Shown piece after piece: positions 23,575 through 27,915 of a stretch of DNA of 27,915 nucleotides. How positions within the stretch are numbered: position 1 is the first letter of the stretch; every line of letters begins with the position of its first letter. A model generated the notes under the pieces. It saw nothing but the letters and a program-made list of their open reading frames with translations, searched no databases and had not been told where the DNA came from. The DNA is taken from assembly GCA_044225675.1 (NCBI GenBank), contig JBGAIH010000046.1:1-27915 (forward strand), given 5' to 3'. The DNA comes from JACMQX01 sp044225675 (GTDB lineage: Bacteria > Pseudomonadota > Gammaproteobacteria > Burkholderiales > Burkholderiaceae_C). Position numbers and translations under genes: made by a program.

Positions 23575-24705
23575 ATGAGCCGGATTCCTCTTTTCGCCGA
23601 CCACTGCCGCAACCTGGCAACGCGCTGGACCTTGCTGATGGCCCTGATGCTCGGCCCGCTCGCCGCGGGGGCCCAGACGCCACGACTCGAAACCGTTGCG
23701 AGCGGCCTGGAGAATCCCTGGGCAGTCGCCTTTCTGCCCGAAGGCCGGTTTCTCGTCACGGAGCGGCCCGGCCGCATGCGCGTGGTGGGCGCCGACGGCC
23801 GAGTCGGTCCGGCGCTGGCCGGCGTGCCGGACGTCGCTGCCAGCGGCCAGGGTGGCCTGCTCGACGTGGTGGCCGACGCCGACTTTGCCGGCAGCCGGCG
23901 GATCTTCTTCTGCTTCTCGGAGCCGGGAACCGGAGGCAACGGCACCGCGCTGGCCACGGCGCAGCTCGCCGCCGACTTCACCCGCCTGGAGTCCGTGCGG
24001 GTGATCTTCAGCCAGAAGCCCAAGGTCCAGAGCAGCCTGCACTTCGGCTGCCGCATCGTGCTGGCGCGCGACGGCACCTTGTTCCTGACCCTGGGCGAGC
24101 GGTACAGCCGCAGCCAGGACGCCCAGCGCCTGGACAACCATCTGGGCAAGGTGGTGCGCCTGCGCAAGGACGGCAGCGTGCCGCCCGACAACCCGTTCGT
24201 GGCGCGGGCCGGGGCCCTGCCAGAGATCTGGAGTTACGGGCACCGCAACCCGCAGGGGGCCACGCTTGCGCCGGACGGCAGCTTCTGGATGCATGAGCAC
24301 GGTCCGCAAGGCGGAGACGAGATCAACCTGCCCAGGGCCGGACTCAACTACGGCTGGCCGGTCATCACCCATGGCGAGCAGTACGGCGGCGGGCCGGTGG
24401 GCGAGGGCATCAACGCGCGCGCCGGAATGGAGCAGCCCCTGCATCACTGGACGCCCTCGATAGCGCCCTCGGGCATGGCCTTTCTCACCAGCGACCGCTA
24501 TGGCCCAGCGTGGAAGGGCAACCTGTTCGTCGGTCCCCTCAAGTTCGCTTACCTGGACCGGTTGGAGCTGGCGGGCGGCAAGGTGGTGCGGGAGCACCGC
24601 ATCGAGGTGGGTGAGCGTGTGCGTGACGTGCGCCAGGGGCCCGACGGGCTCCTGTACCTTCTCACCGACGCGGGCCGCGGCAGGCTGGTACGCCTGACGC
24701 CGTAA
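23575..24705 (+). CDS. PQQ-dependent aldose sugar dehydrogenase (YliI/soluble GDH family)
   Basis: A 376-residue periplasmic six-bladed propeller enzyme. The signal peptide ends near residue 33 (LMLGPLAAGAQ). Family motifs are GLENPWAVAFLPEGRFLVTE, SLHFGCRIVLARDGTLFLTL with the expected catalytic His156, WSYGHRNPQGATLAPDG, HEHGPQGGDEINL, NYGWPVITHGEQY and the closing GLLYLLTDAGRGRLVRL. These proteins oxidise aldose sugars using PQQ, although the cofactor is not always retained. The start at 23575 has GGAG upstream and gives the signal peptide; a longer frame from 23344 lacks coding character. The last seven codons and stop are part of a 32-bp tandem repeat. Confidence 0.92.
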   Translation: MSRIPLFADHCRNLATRWTLLMALMLGPLAAGAQTPRLETVASGLENPWAVAFLPEGRFLVTERPGRMRVVGADGRVGPALAGVPDVAASGQGGLLDVVADADFAGSRRIFFCFSEPGTGGNGTALATAQLAADFTRLESVRVIFSQKPKVQSSLHFGCRIVLARDGTLFLTLGERYSRSQDAQRLDNHLGKVVRLRKDGSVPPDNPFVARAGALPEIWSYGHRNPQGATLAPDGSFWMHEHGPQGGDEINLPRAGLNYGWPVITHGEQYGGGPVGEGINARAGMEQPLHHWTPSIAPSGMAFLTSDRYGPAWKGNLFVGPLKFAYLDRLELAGGKVVREHRIEVGERVRDVRQGPDGLLYLLTDAGRGRLVRLTP

Positions 24706-24767
24706 ATGTTCTCAGGCTGGTACGCCTGACGCCGTAAATGTTCTCAGGCTGGTACGCCTGACGCCGT
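24681..24767. repeat. 32-bp tandem repeat duplicating the 3' end of the sugar dehydrogenase gene
   Basis: Units start at 24681, 24713 and 24745, each opening CAGGCTGGTACGCCTGACGC. Two full 32-bp copies are identical and the third matches for 23 bases before diverging. The first unit encodes the end of the dehydrogenase (RLVRLTP, stop); the others are non-coding copies. Each contains CAGGC-TGGTAC-GCCTG, a 5-bp hairpin. The pattern indicates slippage or short duplication; the hairpins may help end both convergent transcripts. Confidence 0.9.
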
Positions 24768-24817
24768 GAGAAAAAGGGCAGGCAGTTCGTCTGGCGCTGC
24801 GATCCCGCAACGGGCAT

Positions 24818-25462
24818 TCAGGGCTTGATGAGGCCCTTGCGCACGGCGTAAAGGGTCAGGCTGGCAATGTCGTTGATCCGCAGGCGCTCCATGATGCGTG
24901 CGCGGTGCACGTCCACCGTCTTGGAGCTCAGCCCGAGTTCGTAGGCGATTTCCTTGGACGCCTTGCCCTGGGCGATCAGCTTGAGGATCTCGATCTGCCG
25001 CTGCGTGAGTTCTTCGTCGATGGTCGGCTCCGACGGCTGCAGGAGGCGCTGCGCGATCACCGGACTGAAGTAGCTTCCCGTGGCCATCACGCTGCGCACG
25101 GCCTGTTCCAGCTCGAACGGGGGTGCGTCCTTCATGAGGTAGCCGCATGCGCCGCTGGCCACCGCGCGCTTGACGAAGTCGACCGTGTCGTACATCGACA
25201 GCACCAGCATCTTCACGGCCGGGCGCGACTCCTTGATGTGGGCGATGGCCGAAATCCCGTCCATGCCGGGCATGGAGATGTCGGTCATCACGAGATCGGG
25301 GTTGAGCGACTCCACGAGCGTGATGAGTTCGTCCCCGTTGCGGGCCTCGGCGATGACCTCCGCGCCGCTGACCATCGACAGCAGGGCCTTGATCCCGGAG
25401 CGGACGAGGTCATGGTCGTCCGCCAAGACGATGCGGACAGGTTCCTGCGCTGTGGTCTTCAT
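24818..25462 (-). CDS. NarL-type response regulator (REC + LuxR HTH)
   Basis: A 214-residue regulator. The receiver (about 8-125) has Asp15/Asp16 in VLADDHD, phospho-acceptor Asp61 in LVMTDISMPGMDG and Lys in YLMKDAPP. The C-terminal LuxR helix-turn-helix shows LTQRQIEILKLIAQGKASKE and LSSKTVDVHRARIMERL. Two in-frame ATGs exist, at 25468 and 25462. The AAGGAGG site ends 7 nt before the second but only 1 nt before the first, so MKTTAQEP at 25462 is preferred. It lies 12 nt after the stop of the kinase gene and is its likely output. Targets are unknown. Confidence 0.93.
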   Translation of the reverse strand: MKTTAQEPVRIVLADDHDLVRSGIKALLSMVSGAEVIAEARNGDELITLVESLNPDLVMTDISMPGMDGISAIAHIKESRPAVKMLVLSMYDTVDFVKRAVASGACGYLMKDAPPFELEQAVRSVMATGSYFSPVIAQRLLQPSEPTIDEELTQRQIEILKLIAQGKASKEIAYELGLSSKTVDVHRARIMERLRINDIASLTLYAVRKGLIKP

Positions 25463-25474
25463 GGTCATTCCTCC

Positions 25475-26566
25475 TTATAGCAGGGCGCGGATCGCCACGC
25501 CCCGGCCGGGCCGCGTGCGGATGGCCAGTCGGCCGCCTGCCAGCTCGGTCCTCTCTATCATGCCGTAGAGCCCGACGTTTTTCACGCTCGGCTGTCCGTC
25601 GAGCACATGGCTTTTCTCGAACCCGCGCCCGTTGTCGACGATGAGAAGCGAAATCCGGCTGGAGGGCAGGAAGCGCAGCCGCACCCACACGCGGCTGGCC
25701 TCCGAGTGGCGCACGACGTTGGTCATCGCTTCCTGGACCAGCCGCACCGCGACCGATGCGGTTTCGCTCACTTCGCGCGGTTCCTCGCCCCGGGTCGACA
25801 TGCTCACGCGAATACCGGCCGGGTCGGCCATGCGCTGCAGGGCCGATTGCACCGCCGCCACCAGCCCCAGCAGATCGAGTTGGGCGGGCCGCAGCGAGAA
25901 CGACAGGGTCTTGACCTGCTGCACGGCCTCCTGCGCCATCTGCATGGCCGTGTCGGTGTAGTGCGCCGCTGCCTGCGGGTCGGTGGCCTTGCGCGCCGCA
26001 TGCAGGTGAATGACCATGCCGGTGAGCGTCTGCCCCAGAACGTCGTGCAGCTCGCGGGAGATGATCGTGCGCTCGCGCTCCTGGGCGGCGACCAGACGGG
26101 TGGAGAGCTTCTTGAGTCGGCTGTAGGCGGCGTCGAGCTCGATGGTGAGCCGCTCCTGCTCCAGCTTGCGGCGCCGGTCGGCCATGACGCGGGCGATCAC
26201 CTGCGGCAGCGTGCCCAGCTTGTCCTTGGTGACGTGGTCGCTGGCGCCATGGCGAAGCACGTTGACTGCGGCTTCCTCGCCGATCGCCTGCGTCACCACG
26301 ATCAGCGGGACGGTGCTTTCGCGCTCCGCCAGCAGGCGAAGCGCCACGTAGGGCGAGAAGCGGGGCAGGTTGTAGTCGCACAGGATGGCGTCGGCGCCCG
26401 CCTGCAGGCCTGCTTCGAAAGCCTTGGTGTTGTCCACGTGCCGCAGCACGTAGCGGTGCGCCGGGTCGGCGCGCTGCAGGGCGTAGGAAATCAGTTCGAC
26501 GTCATCTTCCCTGTCCTCCACGCACAGGAGTCTGATTTCCGGAAGTTCGGCCGAGGAGTCCTTCAC
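25475..26566 (-). CDS. Soluble hybrid histidine kinase: receiver domain + HisKA_3 + HATPase
   Basis: A 363-residue protein without membrane segments. An N-terminal receiver (about 10-125) has acidic Glu17-Asp18, phospho-acceptor Asp64 (ILCDYNLPRFSP) and Lys114/Lys116. After a coiled linker comes a HisKA_3 dimerisation domain with His174 in IISRELHDVLGQTLTGM, then an HATPase_c domain with EAMTNVVRHSEAS, VDNGRGFE and NVGLYGMIERTELAGG. This is the NarX/DegS class of transmitter, which pairs with NarL-type regulators such as the next gene. The receiver-first order means the kinase probably answers an upstream phosphorelay rather than sensing a ligand itself. Its stop codon overlaps the regulator's ribosome site. 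Confidence 0.92.
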   Translation of the reverse strand: MKDSSAELPEIRLLCVEDREDDVELISYALQRADPAHRYVLRHVDNTKAFEAGLQAGADAILCDYNLPRFSPYVALRLLAERESTVPLIVVTQAIGEEAAVNVLRHGASDHVTKDKLGTLPQVIARVMADRRRKLEQERLTIELDAAYSRLKKLSTRLVAAQERERTIISRELHDVLGQTLTGMVIHLHAARKATDPQAAAHYTDTAMQMAQEAVQQVKTLSFSLRPAQLDLLGLVAAVQSALQRMADPAGIRVSMSTRGEEPREVSETASVAVRLVQEAMTNVVRHSEASRVWVRLRFLPSSRISLLIVDNGRGFEKSHVLDGQPSVKNVGLYGMIERTELAGGRLAIRTRPGRGVAIRALL

Positions 26567-26777
26567 AACAGCCAGTTTAGCGCCGCGCGAAGCCTTGGCG
26601 TAGTGCTTTGTGCTTGCGCGTTCATGGAGCCTTCGGGATTTTCCTTAAGGGTCGCGCGGCGAATGCCCTAGGGCGGCCGGCGGCATCCATGCTCTGATGG
26701 TCGCTCGGTCGCGGTGAATGTCCTGGCGACCCCGCATCCGGCAGTTCCCTCCTGTTCGCTCTTCGCACGCCCACACC
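26567..26777. promoter_or_regulatory. Divergent promoter region between kinase and GGDEF-like genes
   Basis: A 211-bp region that must carry promoters for both divergent units. It holds short palindromes CCTTAAGG (26643-26650) and GCCCTAGGGC (26665-26674) and GGTCGC/GCGACC repeats around 26699-26735. No convincing -35/-10 pair was identified. Confidence 0.4.
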
Positions 26778-27915
26778 ATGAAGCCCCTGACTCCTGAAAG
26801 CTCCGCGCCCGCCAGCGCCCAGGCCACCGACAGCCTGCCTGAAGACGCCGAGAACCAGGAGCCCGCGCCGCGGCGTGGCGCACGCGCCGCACGCACCGAA
26901 GGCGATGCGCGCATTTCGCCCAACGTGAGCCGGCTGGAGCCCTGGGTGCCCTGGTCCATGGCGGCCTACACCGCGTGGGTTGCACTCTTTGCCTTTCCGG
27001 ACGTGGTCGCGATCTGGCTGTTCGTTCTTTACGCGGGTGTCCTGGGCAAGTGGGGCCATCTGTTTCCAGCGCGGCGGCAGGGCCGGATGTTTGCCCACGG
27101 GGCCCTGCTCATCTGCGCGGCCTACCTGCTGCACACCCATATCAGCGACCGTCTGGAGGGGCCGGGCGGTCCGTTCTTCTTCTGGGTGGCAGTGCCGGCC
27201 CTGGCGTATGCCTTCATCCTGAAGCCGCGCTGGGCGATGGGCATCGTGGCGCTCGCCGTGACCGAATTCGCGGTGTCGAGCGCGATGACCGAGGCGGGCG
27301 TTGCGAGCTCGATCGCACTCGCCGGATTTCTCATTCTCTTTCCGCTGGCGCTGGCACTGCCTTTCGGCGAAGCGATGCGCAAGCCCGACGAATTGCTGGA
27401 ACTTGGCCGGCGCGATCCGGCCACAGGCCTGCTCAACCGCCAGGGCCTCGCCTTTCACGGCGACGAACTGCTGCGCGACTGCCGGCGCGAGAAGAAACCC
27501 CTGACCCTGGCGGTCGTCGCCTGTGAGGACCTGGCCACCGTGCGGCAGATGTATGGGCGCAAGGTGGGCCGCAAGGCGCTTGGGCTGCTGGTGGACAAGC
27601 TCCAGGCGGCCGCAGGAAGCCGTGGCTTCGTGGCGCGTACGGGCCCGGCGCAGTTCAGCCTTCTGATCCCCGCCGTCACGCGCGACAAGGCGCTGGCGCT
27701 GATCGGCCGGCAACTGGGCAGCCCCCTGCGTCTGGAGTTCGACGCGGGCAGCGAGGAGATCGTGATGCTGCCGCTGCTGGTTCTGGAGTCGGTTCGCGCT
27801 GCCGAGTCGTCCATTGAAAGCCTGCATGCGGAGCTGTGTGCGGAGCTCCTCGATGCGGTGGCGGCCGCCCGCCAGGGCGTGATCGTCCCCGAGCCCGAGC
27901 CGTGGGGGGGGGGGC
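26778..27915 (+). CDS. Membrane protein with degenerate GGDEF domain (open at right edge)
   Basis: The frame runs from ATG 26778 to the window edge, 379 codons without a stop. Residues 1-55 are polar and probably disordered. About five to six hydrophobic segments span roughly 58-196, as in MASE-type sensor regions. A GGDEF-like domain starts at LGRRDPATGLLNRQGL (209-224), matching the conserved D-LTG-NR entry motif. The active-site loop reads RTGPAQFSLLIP (287-298) where RxGGDEFALLLP is expected, and the Mg-binding segment is VACEDLATV rather than a DxDxFK type. It therefore probably cannot make c-di-GMP and may be a receptor or scaffold. The last bases are a run of 11 G before the edge, so the terminal residues are doubtful. 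Confidence 0.82.
   Translation, partial: MKPLTPESSAPASAQATDSLPEDAENQEPAPRRGARAARTEGDARISPNVSRLEPWVPWSMAAYTAWVALFAFPDVVAIWLFVLYAGVLGKWGHLFPARRQGRMFAHGALLICAAYLLHTHISDRLEGPGGPFFFWVAVPALAYAFILKPRWAMGIVALAVTEFAVSSAMTEAGVASSIALAGFLILFPLALALPFGEAMRKPDELLELGRRDPATGLLNRQGLAFHGDELLRDCRREKKPLTLAVVACEDLATVRQMYGRKVGRKALGLLVDKLQAAAGSRGFVARTGPAQFSLLIPAVTRDKALALIGRQLGSPLRLEFDAGSEEIVMLPLLVLESVRAAESSIESLHAELCAELLDAVAAARQGVIVPEPEPWGGG

Noticed and set aside
24681..24767. Possible CRISPR array
   Set aside because: The 32-bp repeat length is suggestive, but the units are directly adjacent with no unique spacers, the first unit is coding, and no cas genes are present.

Overview
The window is very GC-rich, densely packed and reads as a chromosomal segment of a betaproteobacterium, most likely Burkholderiales/Comamonadaceae (Variovorax/Acidovorax-like). 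Pointers are the proteasome-like hydrolase typical of Betaproteobacteria, an E3 subunit with an N-terminal lipoyl domain, the order folD / FixJ-type regulator / PAS kinase / aceE, and a Sox cluster. No phage, IS element, CRISPR array, tRNA or rRNA was seen. The genes at both edges are cut.

Layout. Positions 1-669 (-) hold the N-terminus of a filamentous-haemagglutinin-type exoprotein. Positions 1004-4611 (-) hold folD, prlC and a DUF4124-glutaredoxin, closed by a hairpin terminator at 895-917. Positions 4694-7881 (-) encode a membrane PAS histidine kinase and a FixJ-type regulator, facing the pyruvate dehydrogenase operon across a 229-bp region with a perfect 9-bp inverted repeat. Positions 8111-14983 (+) hold aceE, aceF, a proteasome/HslV-like hydrolase (best match: BPH) and lpdA. 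The hydrolase gene overlaps both neighbours by 4 nt. It is followed by a CBS/cyclic-nucleotide/DUF294 protein and a DEDDh exonuclease (15015-17554).

Positions 17596-22485 (-) are one tightly coupled string: [2Fe-2S] subunit, Tat-exported molybdenum hydroxylase, soxX, soxY, soxZ, soxA. Four of the five junctions are 4-nt ATGA overlaps; the fifth has a 1-nt gap. No soxB or soxCD is present, and SoxY ends in AACIEEN rather than the usual GGCGG. Next come an NlpC/P60 endopeptidase (22670-23257, -), a PQQ-type sugar dehydrogenase (23575-24705, +) whose 3' end is tandemly duplicated in 32-bp units, a soluble REC-HisKA_3 kinase with a NarL-type regulator (24818-26566, -), and a divergent membrane protein with a degenerate GGDEF domain (26778 to the right edge).

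How the parts fit together: the PDH operon converts pyruvate to acetyl-CoA and carries an embedded compartmental protease candidate. The neighbouring two-component system is a plausible but unproven regulator. The Mo-hydroxylase/sox string looks like one periplasmic redox system in which the hydroxylase, the SoxXA cytochromes and the SoxYZ carrier are made together. The strongest leads are the hydrolase inside the PDH operon and the Mo-hydroxylase-sox fusion operon with its altered SoxY tail.
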